The notes under the pieces are model-generated. The model did no database searches and had not been told where the DNA came from. It saw only the letters and a list, made by a program, of their open reading frames with translations. Shown in pieces: positions 1-5,889 of a stretch of 6,510 nt of DNA. The stretch comes from Megasphaera sp. UBA5897. GTDB lineage: Bacteria > Bacillota > Negativicutes > Veillonellales > Megasphaeraceae. The number at the start of each line of letters is the position of its first letter. The first letter of the stretch is position 1. Where the stretch lies: contig DJEN01000027.1 of the NCBI GenBank assembly GCA_002431345.1, positions 11,286 through 17,795 of the forward strand. The letters run 5' to 3'. The translations under genes and the position numbers were made by a program.

Positions 1-423
1 ATGGGCGTCAAAGTTGCCTGTCCCCAAAAAACAGTCGTCCTCTTTACAGGCGACGGCAGTATTTTGATGAACTGCCAGGAATTTGCTACGTTAGCAGAAC
101 ATCACATTGCTGTCAAAGTCATCGTCCTGCACAACGATGTACTGGGCATGATTGTACAGCTGCAGGATTTCTTTTACAACAAGCATTATTCCCAGTGCCG
201 CTTGTACAAAGGAAAAAATCTGCCCATGCTTGCCGAATCCTTGGGTGTCAAGGGTTATACCATCAACACAGAGGAAGAACTGCACACCATACTGCCGGAC
301 GCATTGGCCTATGACGGCCCTGCGTTAATCGATATCCGCATTTCCAAAGACGACCGCGTATATCCTACTGTACCCGGCGGCCAACCGTTAAGCCATATGA
401 TATTAGGAGATGATGCGTCATGA
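1..423 (+). CDS. ilvB: Acetohydroxyacid synthase large (catalytic) subunit, C-terminal part (5' end outside window)
   Basis: Catalytic subunit of acetohydroxyacid (acetolactate) synthase, the first common enzyme of branched-chain amino acid synthesis. It is a cytoplasmic ThDP/FAD/Mg enzyme that joins two pyruvates, or pyruvate and 2-ketobutyrate. The 140 codons here cover the C-terminal ThDP-binding domain. GDGS at residues 17-20 of the fragment starts the ThDP motif, which ends at VLHND (42-46); N45 is at the usual metal-ligand position. LGM (48-50) and the closing stretch PALIDIRI...VYPTVPGGQPLSHMILG are typical of the anabolic enzyme. The ATG at base 1 is only an internal methionine (the PAA-MGxKxA region of the family), so the gene runs in from the left. 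The neighbour ilvN overlaps it by 4 bases (ATGA). One oddity: L54 occupies the position of the conserved Trp of the (R/M)QW(Q/E) motif. Family assignment is very sure. Confidence 0.95.
   Translation: MGVKVACPQKTVVLFTGDGSILMNCQEFATLAEHHIAVKVIVLHNDVLGMIVQLQDFFYNKHYSQCRLYKGKNLPMLAESLGVKGYTINTEEELHTILPDALAYDGPALIDIRISKDDRVYPTVPGGQPLSHMILGDDAS
405..409 (+). promoter_or_regulatory. Ribosome binding site of ilvN inside ilvB
   Basis: AGGAG lies 10 bases before the ilvN ATG, within the last codons of ilvB. With the 4-base ATGA overlap it implies translational coupling and balanced subunit synthesis. Confidence 0.75.
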
Positions 424-923
424 GAAAACAACATTTAGCTATTTTGACAGACAACAAGCCCGGCGTCTTGACGCATATTGCCGGTCTTATCAGCCGCAAA
501 GCCATCAACATTGAGTCCTTGACAGCAGGCTACACGGAAGAACCGCGTGTCACCCGCTTCAACATTGTCATCAGCATTGAAGATGACAAAGAGCTGAAAC
601 AGACCATCAGCCAGCTGGCCAAACTCATTGATGTCATCAAAATCGTCAATTTGGATGACGCTCCGTTTATCAGCTACGAATTGGCTATGATTAAAGTCCG
701 CTATGACACGCCGCAAATTCGCGACGAGCTGGCCAGTATTGCCAATCTCTTTCACGCCAAAGTCGTCGATGTCAATCTAAATTCACTCATCATGCGCGTC
801 ACAGGCCGTGAAGACCACGTCGATGCCTTGATTCAAGTACTGACTCCCTATGAGATACTGGAAATTGCCCGTACAGGGACCGTTTCCTTATCCCGTGGCC
901 TTATCCCTGTAAAGGCCATGTAA
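420..923 (+). CDS. ilvN: Acetohydroxyacid synthase small (regulatory) subunit
   Basis: Regulatory subunit of acetohydroxyacid synthase: it activates the large subunit and confers feedback inhibition by valine. At 167 residues it is of the long IlvH type, with an N-terminal ACT domain (about 1-76) and the C-terminal small-subunit domain (about 85-160). DNKPGVL (11-17) and NIESLTAG (30-37) are the ACT signatures. By alignment from memory with E. coli IlvH, N12, G15 and N30 match N11, G14 and N29 of the valine site, so the complex is probably valine-sensitive (inference). SYELAMIKV and EIARTGTVSLSRG are typical of the second domain. The ATG overlaps the ilvB stop and has an AGGAG site. A strong terminator follows 8 bases after the stop, so ilvN is the last gene of this operon. 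No leader attenuator is visible because the operon's start is outside the window. Confidence 0.95.
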   Translation: MRKQHLAILTDNKPGVLTHIAGLISRKAINIESLTAGYTEEPRVTRFNIVISIEDDKELKQTISQLAKLIDVIKIVNLDDAPFISYELAMIKVRYDTPQIRDELASIANLFHAKVVDVNLNSLIMRVTGREDHVDALIQVLTPYEILEIARTGTVSLSRGLIPVKAM

Positions 924-931
924 TACACACC

Positions 932-967
932 AAGCCATGCAGCTATCCCCGCTGCATGGCTTCTTTT
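932..967 (+). terminator. Rho-independent terminator of the ilvBN operon
   Basis: A perfect 12-bp stem (AAGCCATGCAGC at 932-943, GCTGCATGGCTT at 951-962) has a 7-base loop and leads into a T-rich stretch, TTCTTTT (961-967). It lies 8 bases after the ilvN stop and just before the promoter of the next gene, so it insulates that gene from the ilv operon. Confidence 0.85.
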
Positions 968-974
968 GGGTTTG

Positions 975-983
975 TGCTATAAT
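975..983 (+). promoter_or_regulatory. Extended -10 promoter of the radical SAM gene
   Basis: TGCTATAAT is a consensus -10 hexamer (978-983) with the extended TG one base upstream. At a 17-base spacing the -35 position falls inside the terminator stem and does not resemble TTGACA, so this would be a -35-poor extended -10 promoter. Transcription should start near 990, giving a leader of about 30 bases. Confidence 0.65.
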
Positions 984-1020
984 AGGAAAATACATTAGTT
1001 ATTTCAAGGAGTGATACACC

Positions 1021-1932
1021 ATGTCTGATTCTGTTTGTAATGACTGTCCCCGCCGCTGCGGCGTCGTCCGCCGCGCTGTCTATACACCGCATACCCCCAT
1101 GCCGGGATACTGTCATACGTCACTGCAGCCTGTCGTCGCCAGAGCTGCCCTGCATCAGTGGGAAGAGCCCTGCATTAGCGGCAGCCGCGGCAGCGGCACT
1201 GTCTTTTTTACGAGCTGTAATCTTCGCTGCTGTTTCTGCCAAAACGCTGTCATCAGCAGCGGCAGCCAGGGGATTCCCATTACGGTCGAACGGCTGCGTG
1301 AAATCTATACCGAACTCATCGCCCAGGGAGCGCATAATATCAACCTCGTCACGCCTACGCCGTACACGCAGGCAATCCTGAAAAGCTTGGAACAGCCCCT
1401 TCCTGTTCCTGTCGTTTACAACTGCGGCGGCTATGAATCTACAGAAACGATTGACGCCCTAAAAGGGAAAGTCCAAATCTACCTGCCTGACCTCAAATAC
1501 ATGGATGCGCCCTTAGCTGCCGCCTATAGTGCCGCCAAAGATTATCCGGACGTCGCCACAAAAGCCATTTTGCGCATGTATGAACAAGTCGGCCCGTATC
1601 AGCTCGACAAAGACGGCATGCTGCAGTCCGGCGTAGTAATCCGCCACCTGATTTTGCCCGGCTGCATCGACAACACAAAAGCCGTCATCGACTGGGTACG
1701 TTCCCATTTCGATGACGGCCAAGTATTGTTCAGTCTCATGCGGCAATACGTTCCCTGCGGCACGGCAGCACAGCACCCGGAAATCAATCGGCCCCTGACG
1801 GACGAAGAATACGACGAAGCCGAACAATACCTCTTTGACAGCGGTATCGAAGACGGCTTTGTGCAGGAAAAAGACAGTGCCAGCAGTGCCTTCATCCCCA
1901 GTTTTCAAGGCGAAGGCGTTCTGCCGCAGTAA
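1021..1932 (+). CDS. Radical SAM protein, PflX / pyruvate formate-lyase activase-like (COG1313)
   Basis: A 303-residue cytoplasmic iron-sulfur protein of the radical SAM superfamily. The cluster motif Cx3Cx2C is C66-NLR-C70-CF-C73, followed by QN, inside the family signature EPCISG...GSGTVFFTSCNLRC. It is preceded by an N-terminal Cys region (C6, C9, C13, C31) that may hold a second metal site. NINLVTPTPYT, YNCGGYE, QIYLPDLKY and LMRQYVPCG are recognisable COG1313 blocks. Members resemble glycyl-radical-enzyme activases and are often called PflX, but their substrate is not established, and no glycyl radical enzyme lies beside this one. The start is supported by AAGGAG (1006-1011) 9 bases upstream and by its own promoter. 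The gene is monocistronic. Its stop (1930-1932) directly abuts the stop of the convergent oxidoreductase. The family is sure; the function is open. Confidence 0.88.
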   Translation: MSDSVCNDCPRRCGVVRRAVYTPHTPMPGYCHTSLQPVVARAALHQWEEPCISGSRGSGTVFFTSCNLRCCFCQNAVISSGSQGIPITVERLREIYTELIAQGAHNINLVTPTPYTQAILKSLEQPLPVPVVYNCGGYESTETIDALKGKVQIYLPDLKYMDAPLAAAYSAAKDYPDVATKAILRMYEQVGPYQLDKDGMLQSGVVIRHLILPGCIDNTKAVIDWVRSHFDDGQVLFSLMRQYVPCGTAAQHPEINRPLTDEEYDEAEQYLFDSGIEDGFVQEKDSASSAFIPSFQGEGVLPQ

Positions 1933-3342
1933 TTAATCTTCTATATCAAAAATTTTACCGGGATTCAAAATCATGTGCGGATCAAATGCTTTTTTTACGG
2001 CTTTCATCAAAGCCAGCGCACCCGGATCGGTATATTTGGCAAACAACGTTTTGCGCTTTTGGCCAATCCCGTGTTCCCCGGAAATTCTGCCGCCTAATTC
2101 GTAGACTGCCCGGCAGGCTGCGTCTTCAAAGGCGGCTATTTTGGTGTCTTCTTCTGCAGCGGTAAAGCCGCGGCGCAGGACATCCAAATGCAGGTTGCCG
2201 TCACCGGCATGGCTGACACCGCGAAAATGCACGCCCTGTCGTCTGCCGATTTGTTCCAACCGCTGCAGCAAGGCAAGCAGCTGATCCGGCGGCACGACGT
2301 AATCTTCCATGGCGGCGACAGGACATTCAGCTGCCGATGCTTCCGTAAAAGCAATACGCGCTTTCCATACTTTAGCGGCATCGGCGGCAAACACTTCCAG
2401 CGCGCCATGGGCACGGCATACTTCATCGACAGCTACACAATCGTCTTCTACGGCTTCTTCTGTTTTGCCGTCCAGCTGGATAATCATATAATTGCCGTTG
2501 TCCGAGTACGGCTGTTTTTCATCCAAATACTGTTCTACGACGCGAATCACTTCATTGTCCATGCATTCCAGACAGGTCGGCGTAATCCCAGCCTGCGGCA
2601 GTGCCGTCACCAGCGACAGTGCTTGGTCCAGCGTCGGAAACACAGCCAAAATATCCATAGTATGTTTCGGAAGCGGCACCAGTTTGAGCGTCAGCTTGGT
2701 AATAATGCCCAGCGTACCTTCCGAGCCGATAATAATTTTTTCCAAGGGATAGCCGGCTGTCACTTTTTTCAAGCGGCTGCCAAAATGCGCGATATCCCCT
2801 GTCGGCGTGACGACTTCGATACTGTATATCTGGTCGCGCGTCGTGCCGTATTTGACAGCTCGGTTGCCGCCTGCATTGGTAGCCGCATTGCCGCCGATAA
2901 AGCAGCTGTCGCCGCTGCACGGGTCTCCGGCATACAACAGTCCTTTTTCTTTTGCCATTGCCTGCAGCTGTGCCGTAATAACGCCCGGTTCGACAACCAT
3001 ATACATCTTGTCGGCGTCAAATTCCAAAATCCGGTTCATGCGTTCCGTACTCAGCACGATACCGCCCCATTCGTTGACCACAGCGCCAAACTCCAGCCCT
3101 GTTCCGGCACCGCGGGGAATTACCGGTATCAACGCTTCATTCGCCAATTTCATGACAGCAGCTACTTCTTCTGTCGTTTTCGGCAGCACGACGACTTCCG
3201 GCATGTTTTCATATTCCTTGCCTACGCCTTCATCGCTGGCATAGGGAATGCACTTATCCGTGTCTGTATATACATATTTCTCTCCGACTATCTGCCGCAG
3301 TGCCTGTATCGTATCTTCCTGCACATGCTGATACTTTCTCAT
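1933..3342 (-). CDS. FAD-linked 2-hydroxyacid dehydrogenase (GlcD / D-lactate dehydrogenase family)
   Basis: A 469-residue flavoprotein that oxidises a 2-hydroxyacid such as D-lactate or glycolate to the 2-oxoacid, passing electrons to a partner such as ETF or the membrane. Numbering from the start chosen here, the N-terminal FAD-binding (PCMH-type) domain contains PRGAGTGLEFG (76-86), GDPCSGDSCFIGGNAATNAGG (139-159) and GSEGTLGI (206-213). The C-terminal FAD-oxidase domain holds the metal and substrate motifs HAGDGNLH (378-385) and GEHGIG (422-427), then ends with NPGKIF (460-465). Upstream codons stay open to 3375, but the ATG at 3342 has AAGGGGAGGA nine bases before it. The -10 box occupies 3376-3381, so the longer form would begin upstream of the transcript. 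Megasphaera elsdenii is known for a FAD- and Zn-containing D-lactate dehydrogenase that reduces ETF; equating this gene with it is inference. No etf genes or Fe-S subunit adjoin it, and glycolate or 2-hydroxyglutarate remain alternative substrates. Confidence 0.88.
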   Translation of the reverse strand: MRKYQHVQEDTIQALRQIVGEKYVYTDTDKCIPYASDEGVGKEYENMPEVVVLPKTTEEVAAVMKLANEALIPVIPRGAGTGLEFGAVVNEWGGIVLSTERMNRILEFDADKMYMVVEPGVITAQLQAMAKEKGLLYAGDPCSGDSCFIGGNAATNAGGNRAVKYGTTRDQIYSIEVVTPTGDIAHFGSRLKKVTAGYPLEKIIIGSEGTLGIITKLTLKLVPLPKHTMDILAVFPTLDQALSLVTALPQAGITPTCLECMDNEVIRVVEQYLDEKQPYSDNGNYMIIQLDGKTEEAVEDDCVAVDEVCRAHGALEVFAADAAKVWKARIAFTEASAAECPVAAMEDYVVPPDQLLALLQRLEQIGRRQGVHFRGVSHAGDGNLHLDVLRRGFTAAEEDTKIAAFEDAACRAVYELGGRISGEHGIGQKRKTLFAKYTDPGALALMKAVKKAFDPHMILNPGKIFDIED

Positions 3343-3350
3343 TGGTCTAT

Positions 3351-3360
3351 TCCTCCCCTT
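3351..3360 (-). promoter_or_regulatory. Ribosome binding site that decides the start of the 2-hydroxyacid dehydrogenase
   Basis: Read on the minus strand this is AAGGGGAGGA, an almost ideal Shine-Dalgarno sequence, 8-9 bases before the ATG at 3342-3340. No comparable site precedes the ATG at 3375-3373. Confidence 0.8.
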
Positions 3361-3375
3361 TAGTACATACTTCAT

Positions 3376-3384
3376 ATTATAGCA
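3376..3384 (-). promoter_or_regulatory. Extended -10 promoter of the 2-hydroxyacid dehydrogenase
   Basis: On the minus strand the sequence is TGCTATAAT, identical to the extended -10 element of the radical SAM gene. The -35 region (about 3399-3404) is A-rich and non-consensus. The expected transcription start near 3369 gives a leader of about 27 bases before the ATG at 3342. Confidence 0.65.
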
Positions 3385-3468
3385 TAGATATATCGTCCTT
3401 TTTGCTTTCTTTTTTTATGTAAAATATATAGAAACAAATTCCTTTTTATATGTACAAGGGTGGTTTTA

Positions 3469-3477
3469 TGATACAAT
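3469..3477 (+). promoter_or_regulatory. Likely extended -10 promoter of the kinase pair operon
   Basis: TGATACAAT gives a TACAAT -10 box (3472-3477) with an extended TG. The upstream DNA is AT-rich, and the only -35-like hexamer, TGTACA (3451-3456), is spaced 15 bases away. The start would lie near 3484, with a leader of about 43 bases. The region between this element and the divergent dehydrogenase promoter (3385-3468) is AT-rich. I see no convincing operator in it. Confidence 0.5.
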
Positions 3478-3526
3478 ACAGATAAAAATAAGTCCTATCA
3501 CACTATACTAAAAAAGAAGGTGTCCT

Positions 3527-4435
3527 ATGTCTTACTCGCTTATTTTGGCCTTTCTCTTGGCATTCAGTCTGCTGCCGCCTGCCTATATCCGCTACGTACC
3601 CTTTCAGACTATCATCGCGCCGCGCACCAAACACACACTGATTGGTACATACAGCGTCATCTTTTTATGTGAATTTTTGGGAATGAGCACGGCATTTTAT
3701 ACAGATGCACTCGCTCCTACCTGGCTGTTTTGCAAATTCTTTCTGATGTTTGCCTGGATTCCCTATTTTCTTGCCAACCTATGCCTTATTCGTCCGTATA
3801 TTCCCCAGCATATTTTTATCTTGGGCATGCAGTCGATTTACATGATTTCCATGCATACCATTTCCATGAATATCCTATTATCCTGGGTACCTGCTTCCCA
3901 ATTTGATGCCTACATCGTCGCTCACGAAGCCTTGTACATCCTGTTGTTTATCCTCTTTTTGCCTGTAATACGCTGGTTTTTCCTGAAAATATTTTTACAG
4001 CATCAAGCCATTCACCGGCCCTATATCTGGAAATACTGTTGTCTGATTCCCTTTCTGATTTCTGTCAATCAAGGATTTTTTATGGCTTCTCCTTCGCCAT
4101 TATCTCAGTTGTACATTTGGCCGCGTTTTTTCAATGCCCTAGCCGGTATTACCCTTGCCATGGCTGTCTATCAAGGAATTTCGCACCTATCCCAGCGGCT
4201 GATCATCCACAAGAAAAATATTCTGCTGCAAAACAAGCTGCAGCAGCTCCGTCAATACGCCCGCTCACTGGACGCATCGTATCGGAACATGTCCGTGCTG
4301 CGCCATGACACACGGCATCAAATCCGCATCCTTTCGGCATTGCTGCAGGAAAAAAATACCGATGAGGCCCTCGCCTTTATTCACTCTCTGCAGCAAGAGC
4401 TGCCGCCGCATACGGAAAAGAGGCGTCCATCATGA
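3527..4435 (+). CDS. Polytopic membrane sensor with kinase dimerisation/H-box domain but no ATPase domain
   Basis: A 302-residue membrane protein resembling the N-terminal two thirds of an AgrC/GHKL-type sensor kinase. About six or seven hydrophobic segments (near 3-17, 38-58, 66-88, 93-120, 131-155, 170-188, 200-217) form the sensor. A Q/L-rich coiled coil follows (about 225-255), then an SpoOB-like two-helix dimerisation domain. The H-box is LRHDTRHQ (258-265), with H260 the expected phospho-acceptor. Helix 2 is TDEALAFIHSLQQEL (278-292), after which the chain ends at 302, just where the HATPase_c domain would begin. GHKL kinases of this class usually have about 420-450 residues. The start has GAAGGTG (3516-3522) upstream. 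It overlaps the next gene by ATGA. The two sensors are paralogous: WIPYFL (77-82), RPYxxQH (89-95), HTxxMxIL and WKY (168-170) recur there. It cannot bind ATP by itself, so it probably receives phosphate from its neighbour. The signal is unknown. Confidence 0.82.
   Translation: MSYSLILAFLLAFSLLPPAYIRYVPFQTIIAPRTKHTLIGTYSVIFLCEFLGMSTAFYTDALAPTWLFCKFFLMFAWIPYFLANLCLIRPYIPQHIFILGMQSIYMISMHTISMNILLSWVPASQFDAYIVAHEALYILLFILFLPVIRWFFLKIFLQHQAIHRPYIWKYCCLIPFLISVNQGFFMASPSPLSQLYIWPRFFNALAGITLAMAVYQGISHLSQRLIIHKKNILLQNKLQQLRQYARSLDASYRNMSVLRHDTRHQIRILSALLQEKNTDEALAFIHSLQQELPPHTEKRRPS
4416..4423 (+). promoter_or_regulatory. Ribosome binding site of the second kinase gene
   Basis: AAAAGAGG lies 8 bases before the ATG at 4432, within the last codons (EKRRPS tail) of the first gene. 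It supports real, coupled translation of the second gene rather than a frameshifted continuation of the first. Confidence 0.65.
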
Positions 4436-5793
4436 TTATTTCCCTGACTGCGTTCTTATTTACGATTTCCAAGCTGCCTTCTGTTGCCCTGCACTATTTG
4501 GCATTGTCTCCTTTTGCCTCAACATCAGCCCGCCGCCGCTTATTGTACAGCTACGGCTGTGTTGCCGTCATCGATATTCTGCTGACACAGTACCTCTTTT
4601 TCAGCGGCACCTTGTCCTATACACTGTATTCCTACAAAATACTCGCCGTGACTTGTTGGATACCCTATTTTCTTTTGACGATTTATACCTGTCGTCCCTA
4701 TTGGTTCCAGCATCTCCTCATTTTTAGTCTCTATTCGATTCTCACCATTACTCTGCATACGCTGACAATGCGGATTTTATTCTTTTTCATTGCACCGGCA
4801 CAGCATACGGCATATTTTCCCTTACATATCGTCTTATATATTGGTTTATACGCCTTGGTATTTCCGTTCATCCGCTCCTATTTCCACACTATCTTTATAC
4901 AGTATCATCACCTCAGTACGCGTTATTTTTGGAAATACACCAGTATATTTGCCTTTGCCCTTTTTATGGACGAAATCTATTTTGTCATGTCTCGTCCCAT
5001 ACAAGGAGCTTTGCCATTTTTCTTTCCCCGCACTGCTCTTGCCTTGGCAACTATCCTGTTCTGCCTAAGTATCCGCAAGGGCTTATCGCAGATGGAAGTC
5101 GAGATAACCCAATATAAACAGCATGCCACACTGCAGACCGAGCTCAAATCTATGTCACAATACACGACAACGCTGCAGCAGTCACAACAGCAAATTCATC
5201 AATTATTGAAAAATAAAAGAAAAACTCTCGCTAGGTTAGAGTCTATGATTGCGGCATCACAGTTTGCAGATGCCTCGACGCTGCTGCAGCAGCTGGATTC
5301 CTCTTTTTCACAAACAAAAATTGAACGATTCTGCTTAAACTCTCTGCTGAACGCCACGCTTACCGTTTATATCCAAAAAGCCCGCCAGCTTGGCATCCCC
5401 ATCACGGCACACGTCGATGTACCGCTCCAAACCACGATGGATTCGGATTTGTCCATGGTCTTTGCCAACCTCATCGAAAACGCAATTCATGCCAGCAGGG
5501 AACAGTCCCCTTCCCGCCAGCAAATCCAGATTATGTCCAAACAGCAGTCTTTCGGGCTGGTACTCTGTATTCAAAACCGTTTTGACAAGCCTGTCCCCTT
5601 AGATGCAGACGGCTTTCCCATGACGACCCGCAAAGGACACGGTCTGGGCATGCGTTCCTTGAAACAGTTTCAAACCAAATACGAAGCAACCATTCTCTGT
5701 ACACAGGAAAACGGCTGGTTCAAAACCTATTTGCAAGTGCCGCGCGTCATTAATACCCCCCCCCCTGTTATGGATGAGTTCTCTGATTCCTAA
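4432..5793 (+). CDS. Polytopic GHKL sensor kinase with intact ATPase domain but no H-box histidine
   Basis: A 453-residue full-length sensor kinase of the AgrC/GHKL (HPK10-like) type. About seven hydrophobic segments (near 3-25, 38-57, 65-86, 93-120, 128-150, 168-187, 198-214) are followed by a Gln-rich coiled coil (220-258), a two-helix dimerisation domain (258-292) and HATPase_c (about 297-437). The ATPase domain looks functional: ERFCLNSLLNATL (298-310), N-box NLIENAIHAS (346-355), IQNRF (380-384) and the glycine box GHGLGMRSL (402-410). The H-box is degenerate. In an ungapped alignment with the preceding protein, LRHDTRHQ becomes LLKNKRKT, so K260 replaces the acceptor His and K264 the second His. 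H256 is four residues off register. Other known pairs divide phospho-acceptor and ATPase, as in CheA3/CheA4 of Rhodobacter sphaeroides, so trans-phosphorylation of the partner's H260 is the favoured inference. The alternative is a regulatory pseudokinase. It is the last gene of its operon, with no response regulator nearby. A C10 tract (5756-5765) lies just after the ATPase domain. Confidence 0.85.
   Translation: MIISLTAFLFTISKLPSVALHYLALSPFASTSARRRLLYSYGCVAVIDILLTQYLFFSGTLSYTLYSYKILAVTCWIPYFLLTIYTCRPYWFQHLLIFSLYSILTITLHTLTMRILFFFIAPAQHTAYFPLHIVLYIGLYALVFPFIRSYFHTIFIQYHHLSTRYFWKYTSIFAFALFMDEIYFVMSRPIQGALPFFFPRTALALATILFCLSIRKGLSQMEVEITQYKQHATLQTELKSMSQYTTTLQQSQQQIHQLLKNKRKTLARLESMIAASQFADASTLLQQLDSSFSQTKIERFCLNSLLNATLTVYIQKARQLGIPITAHVDVPLQTTMDSDLSMVFANLIENAIHASREQSPSRQQIQIMSKQQSFGLVLCIQNRFDKPVPLDADGFPMTTRKGHGLGMRSLKQFQTKYEATILCTQENGWFKTYLQVPRVINTPPPVMDEFSDS
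5756..5765 (+). repeat. Homopolymeric C10 tract inside the kinase gene
   Basis: Ten consecutive C encode part of T442 and P443-P445, four residues beyond the last strand of the ATPase domain. Loss of one C would replace the tail by about 30 codons, running through the hairpin to a TAG at 5855-5857. Gain of one would give a tail ending at the TGA at 5775-5777. Either way the catalytic domain stays intact. Confidence 0.8.
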
Positions 5794-5811
5794 CCGAATA
5801 TCTGCATGCAC

Positions 5812-5846
5812 ATACCCCCTTTACCAACATGCCGTAAAGGGGGTAT
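5812..5846 (+). terminator. Stem-loop, probable terminator of the kinase pair operon
   Basis: A perfect 13-bp inverted repeat (5812-5824 and 5834-5846, ATACCCCCTTTAC pairing with GTAAAGGGGGTAT) has a 9-base loop and begins 18 bases after the kinase stop. The following bases CTGTTTC contain only a short T run, so termination may be incomplete. On the other strand it lies about 43 bases past the stop of the convergent autotransporter gene but has no T run there. Confidence 0.6.
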
Positions 5847-5889
5847 CTGTTTCATAGGGAGTGTCTTTTATCTTATTGTTGTTTTTTTG

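Noticed and set aside
1..3. ATG at the first base as the start of ilvB
   Set aside because: It falls in the middle of the conserved PAA-xGxKxA region, and the ThDP motif follows after only 16 residues, so at least 400 residues are missing upstream.
2188..3363. Long open frame (about 390 codons) on the + strand opposite the dehydrogenase gene
   Set aside because: It is antisense to a gene with clear family motifs, has an implausible Cys/His/Phe/Arg-rich composition, and matches no family I know. It is a codon-usage shadow.
3363..3455. Inverted pair GTACATA (3363-3369) and TATGTAC (3449-3455) in the divergent promoter region
   Set aside because: Seven-base arms 79 bases apart in AT-rich DNA are expected by chance, and they are not positioned symmetrically to both promoters.
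3417..3456. Imperfect palindrome TGTAAAATATATA ... TTTTTATATGTACA as an operator
   Set aside because: Only the outer TGTA/TACA matches well; the rest is low-complexity A/T with several mismatches.
4380..4440. Possibility that the two kinase genes are one gene broken by a frameshift
   Set aside because: After the first stop no ATPase-domain sequence continues in any frame. The second gene begins at once with a new membrane domain paralogous to the first, with its own ribosome binding site.
4230..5300. Recurrent GCTGCAGCAG-like words in both kinase genes
   Set aside because: They encode Leu-Gln-Gln of the coiled coils and are explained by protein composition; they are not a regular DNA repeat.
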